Shown piece by piece: positions 12,943 to 25,340 of a DNA stretch of 64,000 nt. Origin of the DNA: Dittrichia graveolens (lineage: Eukaryota; Streptophyta; Magnoliopsida; Asterales; Asteraceae); assembly GCA_038502395.1 (NCBI GenBank), contig JARJIL010000007.1, positions 76,594,821 through 76,658,820 on the forward strand, written 5' to 3'. Numbering within the stretch: position 1 is the stretch's first letter; every line of letters begins with the position of its first letter. The translations under genes were made by a program, and so were the position numbers. Under the pieces are notes generated by a model. The model had not been told where the DNA came from. It worked only from the letters and a program-made list of their open reading frames with translations, and ran no database searches.

Positions 12943-13330
12943 CCTGCAAAACGTATTAAAGCTCATGACGTAGAAAATTAAGTGGAGCAATTTCAATCAT
13001 TTCTGAATGAATGTATCCGGGTTTGTTTGATCTCTACTAGCTAAATTTCAAATTTAGCAAAAAGGTAAAATGGGTCATACAGGTCCGAAGCCATCCAGAT
13101 GCTAAGTTTAACATATTAATGAGTATTGACATAACATAAATTAATAATCACTTTTTAAAAATAAAAATTTTGGGAAAAAAGTTCTTCATGTAAGCCTCAA
13201 TAGACCCATTTCCTAAATAGAGCGTCTGTTTTAATAATTACAAACCTGTGTGACACAACCATTTTGACACCTCTAATCAAAGTGTATTAAACTGGAAAGT
13301 GAATAGATCTTTATGATACATGAACTTACA
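12943..13330 (-). other. Probable 3'UTR intron of the S18 gene, with a short MITE-like relic
   Basis: Downstream of the stop codon (13375-13377, read on the minus strand) the sequence ACAT|GTAAGT occurs at 13330/13329, and a good acceptor TTTTGCAG|GACTGG at 12944/12943. The junction would lie about 45 nt after the stop. Inside, near 13060-13265, are words typical of short hAT elements (tgggtcatac..., ...ttttgacacctcta). The exon after the acceptor reads as 20 codons ending in TGA, which I take as UTR and not coding. Confidence 0.4.
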
Positions 13331-13374
13331 TGTATATGGAAAACAAACAAACCAAGCAGGCTCAGTGAATGGCT

Positions 13375-15074
13375 TCAAGAAGCATCATCAACAAAATTGT
13401 GATCATAAACTTCATACTCGTAATCTGTATCAAGCTCCTGCATGTTCCTTCCATAAACAAAATGTTTGGTCCCCATAGTTGTGAATGGCATTAGTCCAAA
13501 GGCTCGAGCTGTCTTTATCTCTCTAGCAACTTTTCTTTGCGCTTTTGCACTGATTTTTGTCTACATGAAACCATATAAGGTTAAGCATCTTCAACTGTAA
13601 TAAAGATTTACTTAATCAAGATAATAAGATTACTTGTACCTTGCTCCTCTTGATGATTACTCCAGCCTCTGTTATAAAGTTGGCAAGAAACCTAACATTC
13701 TGCACACATATGCAAAATTTAAGGAATTTTAACATAAGTACTATCAGGTCCATTTAATTTTAACATCCAATTTAAACTAATGATAACTTGTTGAGGTGGC
13801 AAGATGCGCAGGTTAAGGTTGGATTGACCCATAAACACTTTTTGGTCCATCTTTAACAAATTAAATGATTTTGAATTTTTATTTATTTTTACAATAATAA
13901 AGTGTCTTCAAAGTTCAAATAGTATTTCTAGTTTTCTACATAGGTGCAAAGTTGCTCACCCTGAAATCAGCTTTTTGTAGAACTTCCTCCGTTGTTACTT
14001 CAAACTCTGATCTTTTAGATGGTTTACGAATACCCGGTTTTGTAAGATCAAGATCCTGAATAGGGAAAAAGTAAAAAATCATAATAATAATAGTAAACGT
14101 CTAGACCCAGTTTAGGAATGTAATCATTTTTAAACTCACTCAGTCACTCTTTAGTCAGGTATGAAGAATCCCCAACTTTGTAGATACAATTCTAATTTTA
14201 TAACCCCCACCTTCTATAATTTCCATCCCAGTTCTCATTCCCAAACACCCCATTAGTGGAACCATTGGCACATAAACATGTACTTTTTTATGAATAAGAC
14301 CATGTCAAATGACCTGACATGTGTGTCTAAAAGGCACTTAGCCGCTTACCATGTGTATATTCACGTTATCAATAAATTTTAAAAAAATATCAACTTGTGC
14401 AAAAAAAAAGGTGAAGCATATATACACAATTGAGCAAAAGAATGAATGAAAATAAAATTGAAAAGATAGTTATGGTTCATAATTCATACCTTAACATCAT
14501 AAGTATTACCCGGCCAAAACGTAACATCTGGACGGAACTTATAATCATCTTTCCCAACTTCATTCACATCATATTCGAAATAAGTAGCAGCATCTTTTAA
14601 CTTTCCATCTATACCATCCGTTAAGGTTGTAAAACTCTCATCTAAACCATCCACAAATCCTGATCTTCGCGGACCATTAAACCTAGAACTAAATGCAGAT
14701 CTCTCATTAGCTTTCTTATGCTGATCCAACTTCTGAAAAAATGAGGTTGAACTCAGACTACTTCCTGAAAGACCACCAAAAATGCTTCTGTCAAACTCCT
14801 CCATGGTCTCTGTCAAGTTTGTGTTCGCATCTGTATCGATAGCTGTGCAGAAAAAATAAACCAAAAACGGATGAATGCAGTAGTATACTTGTATAAAAAT
14901 TCCTTTTGCAGGCAACCACGTTAAAAAAACCGAGGAAAGAGTGGAGAAAAAAATCACAACCACCCAAGTACCTGAAGCACTACTTGTAGCTAAAGTCCTG
15001 GCAATTGAAAATCGATGGCAACTGGGTGAAATACCAGCTGCAAGAGACCGTAGAACACCATGAACAAGTTTCAT
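13375..15074 (-). CDS. RPS18: Ribosomal protein bS18, mitochondrial type (nuclear-encoded)
   Basis: Five coding exons: 15074-14972, 14842-14490, 14055-13960, 13699-13640 and 13560-13375, giving 265 residues. The N-terminus is rich in Arg, Ser and Ala and nearly free of acids (through RFSIARTLATSSAS), consistent with an organelle transit peptide. A long low-complexity region follows. The S18 domain lies at about residues 185-240: FITEAGVIIKRSK, then ISAKAQRKVAREIKTARAFG and LMPFT. S18 binds 16S-like rRNA with S6 in the small subunit platform. The length and long N-terminal extension fit the plant mitochondrial S18 and not the short plastid-encoded rps18. The start at 15074 sits just inside a 5'UTR exon: an intron 15894-15080 appears to split the leader. 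A 3'UTR intron (13329-12944) is also likely. Intron 1 is 129 nt and has no in-frame stop. Confidence 0.9.
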
Positions 15075-16199
15075 TTCTCCTAGAAATGTCAAATCATACA
15101 TGTCAGCTATAAGTTGTATATCTTAAATTCTTAAGAACCTATGAATAACACCAAAATAAGATCAGAAAGTGATACATCAACAAAGAAAAAGACGCACTTC
15201 CAGTGATCTATGAATATGTTGATTCACTCAATTAACAAATAACAACAATGAGCAATTATTAAGCATGTGTGAAGGAAATGACCAACCAATCGACCATATA
15301 ACAAAGAACAAACCAGATTAAAAATATATATCAGGTTTAATGAAAACGCAAGTATGAAGGTATTGAAGATTCACAAATCCAAGCAATCAGAAAAGCCCAC
15401 TGAACAACTTATACTAAAACTTAATTAACCATCCATGTTAGGCTTCATTTTTGAATTCTGATACATTGACAATCTACTATGTCTGTCTTAGTTTGGCTAT
15501 TTAGCAATTATATTTGTATATTTTCTAATTAAGAATCCACGCCAATTGTTTGTTAATATACAAATGATAATTTCGAATTGTAGTTTGATTTTAAACCACT
15601 GCCAGCCAGAGTATAAGCGTACATAAACCATATTTACCATTTTTCTGTAGCAAACAAGCAAAAAGGGATTCATTAATCTGTCATACAAATTGCAAGAACC
15701 TAAAATAAACAGGGTTGGTAAACCCGTTCCCAATGTTCAGAAAACTAATCTTACACTGTGCGTATGAATATAGCAACAACTTAAGAATCACTTGAATTTG
15801 AACCTATATTGATCAATTAAACCGCAACGCAAAGTAATAAGTATCGATTTACAGTACGAGTCTACTTCAAAAGCAAAAGCCCGAATTTACTCACCGTTTA
15901 CAAAGCTGGAACTTCGGTCAATCAAGTAGAGAAATACCTCGATGTCGGTTGAAAAATAGTCGAGCCGTCGATGGCTGAGGCACCGGCCGAAGAGCGTCGT
16001 CAGGTGGAGATCCGGCGGCCAAGAGGGTATATGCAATGCACGTCTCGGCGTCTCGCATAGAGTAGTGGACTACTGGGCTTTCCCAGTTTTACTTGTGGGT
16101 TTAGAAACAATTTGAATTTGGGCTTCGGATACGTGAGGAATTTGGACTTCAAAAACATCACTAAACAATATATAATTACCATGGCAAATAATCCATCAG

Positions 16200-16909
16200 A
16201 TAAGCTATAAACGAGAAGAAATATGAGTAATTTATTTTACCGTCTAAGTTTATAATATTGAATAATAGATTTTAATATAATAAAGAACTTTTTGTTATTT
16301 GAATCGTGAATCAAAAGTTCGTAAATTTTATTTGTTATTAAATTATTGAATCACCAATTTGAGTCAACGTCATCGAATTAAATCGTTATTATTTTATTTT
16401 TAAGATCCTAAATATTGTTTATTTTGTCCATAACATGTTAGTTAATGACCAAAAGATGAACTTTAGCAAAGCTTAAACGCTATTTTAACATGTAATTTAT
16501 TGTCTTTTAACGAACTTTTATTATTTATTTATCTTATAAATAATCAAGTTTTTTTACATTATTCATATATTATGAGTATCACTAGAGTAGTAATAAAGGA
16601 AGTCCCACATGTTATGGAAGTATGAAGTAGGTACTACATATGCTCTTAAGACTATGGTTATGGTTGCATCAAATACGTTATACTTCACAAGCATTAGTTA
16701 TGCTTCATTTTCTCTTCTCTATATTTCAACGCAAAAAAGTTTTTTAATTATATTATTCACTAATGTAAATTTAATATATTCTAACTAATTACGATAATAT
16801 TAAAAATATGAAAAATACATAATATATAAATAAAAACTAATTTATTTAATCTAAGTAAACATTGCATCATAGAAAAAAAACTAATAATTTAACGTTACAT
16901 CAAACTAAA
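16200..16909. other. AT-rich intergenic DNA
   Basis: No gene seen. This stretch may belong to the decayed PIF/Harbinger element whose transposase relic lies on the other side of the hAT-like insertion that follows, but its own ends were not identified. Confidence 0.4.
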
Positions 16910-16917
16910 TATGGACG

Positions 16918-18065
16918 TAGGAATGGCAATGGGCAGGTTCGGGACGGGCAGACATTCTCCCATCCCCGAAGGCGATAAGGAAATTATGCCCAAGCCTCCA
17001 CCCTGTTGGGGAGCTTATTAAGACGAAGGGGCGGACCCAACACAAAAATTTACCCCTAGCACACCAATAAATTTCATCAAACCAAGTAACAACAAACGTC
17101 GTACCTTAGATTTGTTTTTGTAGGGAATTTATGGCCACGTGATTGACAAGCTCATTTAGCCAATACATTCGCCTTATTTCTTCACTTTTATTTTGATTAT
17201 CATGATAAACCAAAATTCTTGGTTTATCGGCAGGATCCAAAAAGAATACTCAAATCAATTGTAATTAGCTTTGGAGTAAAAATAGTTTGTGTTTTGTTCT
17301 AAGAAATACTTAGAAGTATTTCCTCTTAAAAAATCTCTACTATTATTGCATGTTAATTTTCTTTTATAGAATGTCTCTATTAAGCTATAAAATACAAATG
17401 CAAATCATATGTTAACACGACGATTGAAAGCAAGGAAGCACTCGGTGATTGAAAGCAGTGAAGCACTCGGCGATTGAAGTTCCGCAGTTACGTAAACACG
17501 TAACATGATTATGTTAAGTTTTATGGACTGTTTTTCTTTCATCTTATAATTTCTTGGGCTATTAAAAAACTATGTTAAGTTAGTTAGATATTCGGCTATT
17601 TAAATTAATAGCTGGGCTATTTGGTTGGAAGAAAAAAAATCATATGTTGCACCATAAGTTTCATCTCTTGCACACATATATAAATTTATAATTTTTATTA
17701 TTTTTTTAACTAAGTGTGGAATTTTGAGGGGTAGCAAGTGCTACCCCATGCACCATAAGAAGTCTGCCACTGTTAAGACGCCTCATTAGGGCTATATTAC
17801 TCTGATCCCAGCTCCGTTCCCCGTTTTTATTCCGAAATTTGCGGTCACTACATACACTAATAAAGTATAAATATAATATATAATCAGGGCGGGGCAAGGC
17901 ATCCCCAGTCATTACACCCCGATACCTGAAAAGAGCTCCGTTAATGCCCAATTTCCCGCCCCGTTAATGCCCCATTTCCCGCCCCAATAACGCATGCCCA
18001 GCCCCGCCTCGTTTAATTCGGATTTCGGGTTTCCCCGTCGGGATCAAGTCTTTTTGTCATCCCTA
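16918..18065. mobile_element. hAT-like non-autonomous element, 1148 bp, GC-rich ends
   Basis: Left end TAGGAATGGCAATGGGC and right end TTTTGTCATCCCTA are inverted relatives. A perfect 8-bp duplication TATGGACG flanks the element (16910-16917 and 18066-18073). Subterminal regions are rich in 'gggcggg/cccgccc' words, unlike the AT-rich surroundings. No transposase is encoded. Confidence 0.85.
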
Positions 18066-18184
18066 TATGGACGTAGGCTATTATGCTTTTCGTGAAGAGT
18101 TGTGTTTGATACCTGACCCATATCTTGTACTTATTATGGAAAGTGGAAACGGCGAAACAACATTGCTATCGAAGCTACTTATGT

Positions 18185-18400
18185 GTGCCCCTCGTCTTTT
18201 AAAATCATATTGTGTAAAATTACATATGCGTATTTAATGTTTCTTAAGTTTTTTTTGGAAACCATAGTCGTGCTGGATTATGCAATTTTTGTCAACGAGT
18301 TTTAAGGACATTGAATGCTCTTTCAACACCATTCATTATCGACTCTTGCAATTTTTTGAATTTTTTACGCTTCTTGTTTTGTGGAAATTGAAATGATTTG
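18185..18400 (-). pseudogene. PIF/Harbinger transposase relic
   Basis: On the minus strand, 18374-18293 translates to a peptide containing KLQESIMNGVERAFNVLKTR followed by a stop, and 18236-18189 to KYAYVILHNMILKDEG. These match the C-terminal part of the plant Harbinger nuclease (the 'VERAFGVLK' and 'ILHNMI' motifs). Stops and a shift between the blocks show it is dead. It is cut off by the hAT-like insertion immediately to its left. Confidence 0.7.
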
Positions 18401-18622
18401 TAAAATGTCTCTAATATTCGTTATTATAGAACTTCTCGTGTTGTTTTCTTTTTTTGAACAACAAGGGAAACTAGGTCAGGAGTTTCGGCATAACCATTCC
18501 TGGACTAGCAACCCAAAATGTTATTAAATTCAAAAGGCTAATAAGAAGCTAGCAAGGATATAGAAAGTTAAAAAACAAGCATGAGGAAAATTACACCAAC
18601 CTGACCAACTATTATCTATATT

Positions 18623-19440
18623 TCACCTCTCAGATCTATTTTTTATCCAAAAGTAAAAGAATGTTTGCACTTGACTAGCTACAAAAGCTTCCTTGTCACG
18701 AACCATTCTGCTAAAAACTTTCACATTCCTTAATTTCCAAACAATCCATAGGAACGTATAAACCACACTTGTAAAAACATTTATTTTATCTTCCTTCAGA
18801 TTGATTGTCTTCCCCCACTATACCAAGTCCGATACTCCCTAAATTCTATCGCTATTTACACCCCACCAACATCCTATTTTCGTCAGTATTATTCGTGACA
18901 CCGTACGGTTAGAGTATAGATGATCTTCGGTTTCATCTTCCATACCACAAAAAGGACAAGACAATGATAATAGAATGACTCATCCTTTTTGTAGCCATCA
19001 TGTGAAGGGCAACTCTCCAAACATTTATACATACTTTAATAGGAACCCAATTAATCCAAAAGATTGGCTCAAATTCCACCTTTTTCAGGTTGATTTCATC
19101 ATATGTCATTCATAATGACGCAGCCGTAAATTTACCAGATGGTTCCAAAACCTAACTCACCTTCTTGTTCAAAGAATTTGTTTACGGATGAAGTTGAAAC
19201 GAGGAATCAATATTTACCTTATCAAAGACTTGATATACTTTAATAATGTTTCTTCAAACCCTTAAAATTTTCCCAAATTGATTAATGCTCCCTATGCCAC
19301 CATACTTACCGTGATTAGACTGAACTACCTTCTTCCATATTGCCTCTTCTTCCGTTTTAATTCTCCAAATCCATTTTGTTAATAGAGCAAAATGGAGGGC
19401 CTTTAGACTGCCAAGCCTAACTCTCCATTATCTTTTTTAT
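18623..19440 (-). pseudogene. LINE/non-LTR retrotransposon relic (reverse-transcriptase C-terminus and zf-RVT domain)
   Basis: The minus strand carries, in order, LGSLKALHFALLTKWIWRIK (about 19420-19360), then a zinc-binding reverse-transcriptase domain with SCPFCGMEDETEDHL (about 18966-18920), then a tryptophan-rich tail ending in a stop at 18623. This order is that of plant LINE ORF2 3' ends and related degenerate copies. Frames change between blocks, so it is a pseudogene. Confidence 0.75.
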
Positions 19441-19582
19441 TCAAAACAATACTCCATAATACCAATGCAATTTCATGGTGTTGTTTTCTCATATCTCAAC
19501 AAGAGTAACTTCTCATATTTATTATTCCAATAAGTTAGTAAAATAATAAGTGAAAGTTTGAAAGACGTTTACAAATTAAGTA

Positions 19583-20228
19583 TCTTCTATCTTCTAATAT
19601 AAATAAAAGATTACTTTAAATTAGATTTATTGTACGATCTTAGTTCTTTGTTTAACAAAGTAATTTTAATTGTATGATCTTTGTTTAAAATTGAAATCCA
19701 TTTTGACTTTCTTTTGTCAAAATTGGTGTAAGTTTTAATTTTGTTTTGTCAAAATTGGATTTAATTTTAATTTTTATTTAAGTCAATTTTTTAGAATTAA
19801 TTTCATTTATACCCTTCTTAAAACTTAAAATATCATATTTGTTCACCATAATTTACAAATATCATATTCACCCTTTATAACATTTCTAAAATATCACATT
19901 TAATCAAATTTTAGTTCTATGATTTTAAAATATTTTCTAAAGATTTTTAATTATTTTTAATTATAACCAATAAATACTTGGTCTTATTACTCCTAATTGT
20001 AACAATAATGATTAATGACTTGTATAAGAAATACAACACGTTTCTGTTGTCACGTCAGCCCCCCTTGCGTTGTTGCTTCCACCGCTATTCTACGTGTTTA
20101 CGTTGTTTGTCGTCATTTTTCTAATTCTCATTTATTTTGCATATTATAATTGTTTAATATTTTTTTATTAATGTTTAATGTTTATTGTTTTAAAACCAAC
20201 TCGTGTATTACACGGGTTGTTAATCTAG
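19583..20228 (+). mobile_element. Short non-autonomous Helitron
   Basis: The 3' end shows the Helitron signature: a hairpin (caactcgtgt ... acacgggttg, one mismatch) at about 20198-20219, then CTAG at 20225-20228 followed by T. The proposed 5' end TCTTCTATCTTCTAATA starts at 19583 after an A, so the insertion is in an A|T dinucleotide. No helicase is encoded. The 5' boundary is less sure than the 3' end. Confidence 0.55.
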
Positions 20229-20938
20229 TTTTATTATAAATTAATAATTACTAATTTATCATTTAATTAATAAGTATTTTAATCAATAAAATCTGATGAT
20301 CTTATCGATATTGATTTATAGAGTTTCTACGAATCTGTAATTTAAAAAACTAAAAGTTGCAAATCGGGGCAAACCATATAAATAAAAGTTGTAACTTTTG
20401 CTAGGCTCCTTTTGTTATAGAGAATGTGTTTGGTCTATTGCACCTGTGTGCGAAACTATTGATCATTAATAAGTTATGTGTATATGTGAGAGGGGTGGAT
20501 ATAATTAACAAACGCTATATTGCCATAGGGTGTTGTTGATTGTATTGCCACACCACACGTATACAAATCATAGATTAACATAGGATAATGTAACTACTAT
20601 TTAAATGTTAGGTTATTGATATGTATCTTAAATGATTAATTTATGTTGTTTGGGGTTAGTAATATTTATTTATCTTTATAATATTTTAAGAAAGGAGAAA
20701 CCTAAGGATTTAGTATGACTAAAAGAGAAACTAAAGGTGATTAGAAGTCAATTACACCTTGTTTTTGGGAAGAACATCAATCAAGTAAGCATCTTAACCC
20801 TCTAATTAGATGCTCTCCTTTTTTTAGTTGAGTACCAATTGCATTTGTAGGGTTGTATGAAGCTTTAATCGATCAAACAATAGTGTTTTAGGGGATCGGA
20901 GTTCTTGAGTTTTGAATACATAATCGGTTGGGTTTTGG
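20229..20938. other. Repeat-like leader sequence hosting the Copia insertion
   Basis: No gene. The part from about 20690 to 20938 and its continuation at 25613 resemble the transcribed leader of a Gypsy-type LTR, so the Copia element probably landed in an older LTR, but no ends of that older element could be defined. Confidence 0.3.
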
Positions 20939-21218
20939 TGTTAATAATTTCCGTATGGATTAATCCTAAAATATAGGTACAGGTTGGTATCTATCTAAAG
21001 TTAGCATTTATCCAGAATCAGTATCATAGTTTGAGTCAATCTCTACATATATCTTAGACTATATATATATAGGTTGAAAGTAGCTATGAGAATACAGATT
21101 AAGAGTGATAGTAAGGGACGATTGTAACAGAGTTTTTGAGCTAGTTTTCTTTGTTATAATAAGAGTATTTTCCAATATACGTGTGCTCATAATTTACGAT
21201 TCTTGATACCTTTTTTCA
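20939..21218 (+). repeat. 5' LTR of the plus-strand Copia element
   Basis: Begins TGTTAATAATTTCC and ends CTTTTTTCA, 280 bp. The primer-binding site TGGTATCAGAGCC follows at 21221, complementary to the 3' end of initiator methionine tRNA. Confidence 0.95.
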
Positions 21219-21236
21219 ATTGGTATCAGAGCCAGC

Positions 21237-24200
21237 ATGGCAGATGATCCAAACCGATCAGGGACAGGCGGCTCTAAGGAGGGATCGTCTCTCTCCCTAA
21301 ATGTTCCGATGCTTTCTTCGACAAACTACACACTTTGGGCCATTTGTATGAAGGTGATCCTTAACGTGTATCAAGTATGGAATGTCATTGATCCAGGTAC
21401 GAATGACTCGAAGAAGAACAATATAGCAATCGTTGTGTTGTTTCAAGCTATTCTAGAGGATTTAATCCTCCAGGTGGGCACCATGAACACAGCCAAGGAG
21501 ATCTGGGAGGCAATTAAAACTCGTCATCTAGGAGCTGATCGAGTAAGGGAGGCGAGATTGCAAACTTTGATTGCTGAATTCGATAACCTGAAGATGAAAG
21601 AATCAGGTATAATCGACGAATATGCAAGCCAATTATCAGGAATTGCATCAAAATCTTCCTCTCTCGGAGAACCCTTAGACGAAAAGAAACTTGTCAAGAA
21701 GTTCCTCACAAGCTTACCAAGAAGATTCATTCGTATTGTAGCTTCCATTGAACAGATTCTAGATCTCAAGACTGTTGGGTTTGAAGATGTAGTTGGAAGG
21801 CTAAAAGCATACGAAGAACGCATACGGGATGACGAGCCAGATATTGATCAAAACAAACTCTTATTCAATAAGTCTGAACCTTCCAATCGAGGGGCAGATT
21901 CAAGTAAAAGCAGTCGAGGACGTGGGTCAGGAAGAGGATGTGGAGGACGTCAGAAAGGAGGTACAACTCAAAATCGTCCCACAACTAAAATTGAATATGA
22001 TAAAACGAAAGGTAAGGGTAAAGACATATCAAAGTTACAGTGCTATAGGTGTGATAAGTATGGTCACTTTGCTTCACAATGTCCAGATCGAAAAGGCAAG
22101 CAACCTGAAGCACATGTTTCAGAAGTTGAGGATCATGATCCACAACTCTTCATGGTCAAGACACTTTATGAAACAATCCTACTTAATGAAGACACAGTAA
22201 TACCGAGTAGGTATGAATCGCAAGGTGGTGATAATGACATCTGGTATTTAGATAATGGAGCTAGCAACCACATGACCGGTAATCTTTCTTTTTTCACTGA
22301 AATCAACAAAAGAATTGGAGGAAGGGTGAAGTTCGGTGATGACTTGTTTGTTGAGATTCAAGGTAAAGGGTCTATTTTGTTCGAAGGAGAAGGAGGTACT
22401 CAGAAGTTGCTCACTGATATATACTATATCCCTAGCTTAAAAGCAAATATTATTAGTTTGGGGCAAGCAACTGAAAGTGGTTGTGAACTGTCCATGAAAG
22501 GCGAGCACTTGTTCCTTCGAGACAGCCGAAACACTCTCTTATTCAAGGTCAAAAGATCATTGAACAGACTCTACAAGACAAAGATTGCGGTAGGAAAACC
22601 AATATGCTTACAAAGTCAACTTAACGATCAAGGTTGGTTATGGCATGCAAGATTGGGCCATACAAGCCTTGATACGGTAGTAATGATGTCAAAGAAGCAT
22701 CTTGTCACCGGTCTACCACAAATCAAGGGAAATAACCAATTGTGCGAGTCTTGCCTGGTTGGGAAACACTCTCGAAAATCATTCCCTAAGAAGGCATCTT
22801 ATCGAGCTAACAAAGTCTTGGAATTAATTCACGGGGAACTTTGTGGTCCAATCACACCTCCTACGATTGCCGGAAATAGGTATATATTTGTCTTAATTGA
22901 TGATTTTTCAAGGTATATGTGGTGTTACCTTATGCAGGAAAAAAAGACAAGCTATGCACTTTTTCAAGAGTTTCAAGGCAAAAGTTGAAAAGGAAACTGG
23001 ACCTAGTGTGAAAGTTTTCCGGACATATAGAGGTGGTGAATTCACGTCAAGGGACTTTAATAGCCTTTGCCAAGACTATGGGATAATAAGACATCTCACA
23101 GCACCATACACGCCGCAACAAAACAGTGTAGTTGAAAGGCGAAACCGTACCTTACTTGAGATGACACGAAGTATGCTAAAAGCTAAACAAGTCCCGAACT
23201 ATCTTTGGGGTGAAGCACTACAACATGCAACTTATATTATTAATCGAATCTCAACAAAAGCACTTCAAGACTCAACACCATATGAACACTATTATCTTCG
23301 CAAACCAAATATCGAACACTTGCGGATATTCGGATCAGTTGCTTATGTGAAGATTATGGGTAAGCAACTAAAGAAGCTGGATGATCGATAAAAAAAGTAG
23401 TGTATTTTGGGTCAGAATCCGGGTCCAAAGCATATCGACTTTTTGATCCAAACAGTCGCAAAATAATAGTTTCACGTGATGTCATCTTTGATGAGAATTC
23501 AAGTTGGAATTGGGATAAGGGGTCTACATCAATGTTAGAACCAGGCATGTTTTGGGTTCACTGGTCAAATCTTGTTGACACGGGAGATGGACCGGTAGCG
23601 GGTGAAGCAAACCAGGAGGTAGATGAACAAGATCAAAATTCATCAGCTTCATCTTCTGAAATCGAGTCTGAACCTGATCACAATGAAGCTGCTCCACAGC
23701 TGCGTAGATCAACTCGAAATACTCATCTACCAAGAAGATATGATGACTATGAGCTTCTACTATCACTTGATGAAGATGAGCCATTAAATTATCTTGAAGC
23801 CAAGGACAATCCAATGTGGGTAAAAGCAATGGAAGAAGAAATGACTTCTATTGATAAGAATGGTACGTGGAAGTTAGTCTCGCGACCAAGCAACACAAAC
23901 ATTATTGGATTAAAATGGGTATTCAAAATGAAAAGAGACGCAAGTGGCTCTGTCAGCAAGTATAAAGCTAGGCTCGTGGCCAAAGGCTATATGCAACAAC
24001 CTGGTATTGATTTTTGAAGAAGTGTTTGCACCCGTTGCCCGTATTGAAACAATCCGTATTCTTATTGCCCTTGCTGCCTCAAAAGGATGGGAGTTACATC
24101 ACTTAGATGTAAAATCTGCTTTTTTACATGGTGAACTCCAAGAAGAAGTGTTTGTGCATCAACCAGAAGGATTTATAAAAAAAGGGAAAAGAAGACTCCG

Positions 24201-25340
24201 TATACAAACTAGCAAAAGCATTATATGGTTTACGACAAGCACCACGCACATGGAATATGAAACTAGATGGAATCTTAAAAGATATGAAGTTTCAAAGGTG
24301 TGTGCAAGAACAATCAGTATATCGAAGATGTATAGGTGCTGATTTAATCCTTGTTGGAGTCTATGTCGATGACCTGGTGGTTATAGGAACTAATGTGAAT
24401 GTGATATCTAAGTTCAAGCAAGCAATGGCTACAAATTTCGATATGACCGATTTAGGAATGCTAAGATACTACCTAGGTATTGAGGTGTATCAACGGGGAA
24501 ATGACATTCTTATCACTCAAAAAGGCTATGCAAAGAAAGTGCTTAAAGAGGCTGGTATGTATGAGTTTAATCTCACCTTAATTCCTATGGATTCGAATAC
24601 AAAGTTTTCGAAAGATGATAAGGAGGAAGATACAGATGCTACCCAATATCGGAGTTTAGTAGGAAGACTAAGATATCTACTTGCAAACAAGACCCGATCT
24701 CTCATATGCAGTAGGTATTATGAGCAGATACATGCAAACCCCAAAGAAATCACACATGGTAGCAATAAAACAAATTCTAAGGTACGTAAAAGGAACCATT
24801 GGTTATGGTATCAAATATGAACAAGGGGAACCCATTGATCTCGTCGGTTACAGTGATAGCAGTCACAATATAGATCAAGATGATGGGAGAAGTACAACCG
24901 GGCATATTTTCTATCTTGGAAAGTCACCCATTACTTGGTGTTCTCAAAAACAAGAAACGGTGGCATTGTCTTCATGTGAAGCAGAATATATGGCTGCTTG
25001 TGCAGCTAGTTGTCAAGCAATTTGGCTACGTGATCTGCTGGGAGAGATGATAGGACACAAGATGCAAGAAGTGATGATTAAAGTTGACAATACATCTGCG
25101 ATTGCATTAGTTAAAAATCCAGTTTTTCATGGCCGGAACAAGCACATAAAGTCTCGCTACCACTACATTCGTGAACGTGTTGAGGAAAAAGAAATTGTGG
25201 TGGAACATATTAGTGGGAAAGAACAACGTGCTGACATCCTAACTAAGGCACTAGCTAAGGTCAAGTTCATTGAAATGCGTCAGCTTCTCGGTGTAGAAGA
25301 TCTCTCAATTTCCATTCTGAAATTAGGGGGTACATGTTAG
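21237..25340 (+). pseudogene. Copia gag-pol polyprotein, broken by five frameshifts
   Basis: Starts at ATG 21237. Gag (UBN2-like) is followed by a zinc knuckle CYRCDKYGHFASQC (about 22041-22082), an aspartic protease core YLDNGASNHM, a GAG-pre-integrase zinc region, integrase, reverse transcriptase with YVDD (24363-24374) and RNase H (SSCEAEYMA), ending at 25340. Continuity is lost near 22970 (integrase), at 23391 (stop in a 7-A run), near 24012 (5 T where 4 keep frame), near 24190 (4 A where 3 keep frame) and near 24690. Each is a single-base shift and both flanks remain well conserved. It cannot make an intact polyprotein as written. Confidence 0.92.

Noticed and set aside
12943..13005. Twenty-codon open exon after the acceptor at 12944 as part of the S18 protein
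   Set aside because: The conserved S18 reading frame already ends at 13375 with a stop; the exon is more simply 3'UTR.
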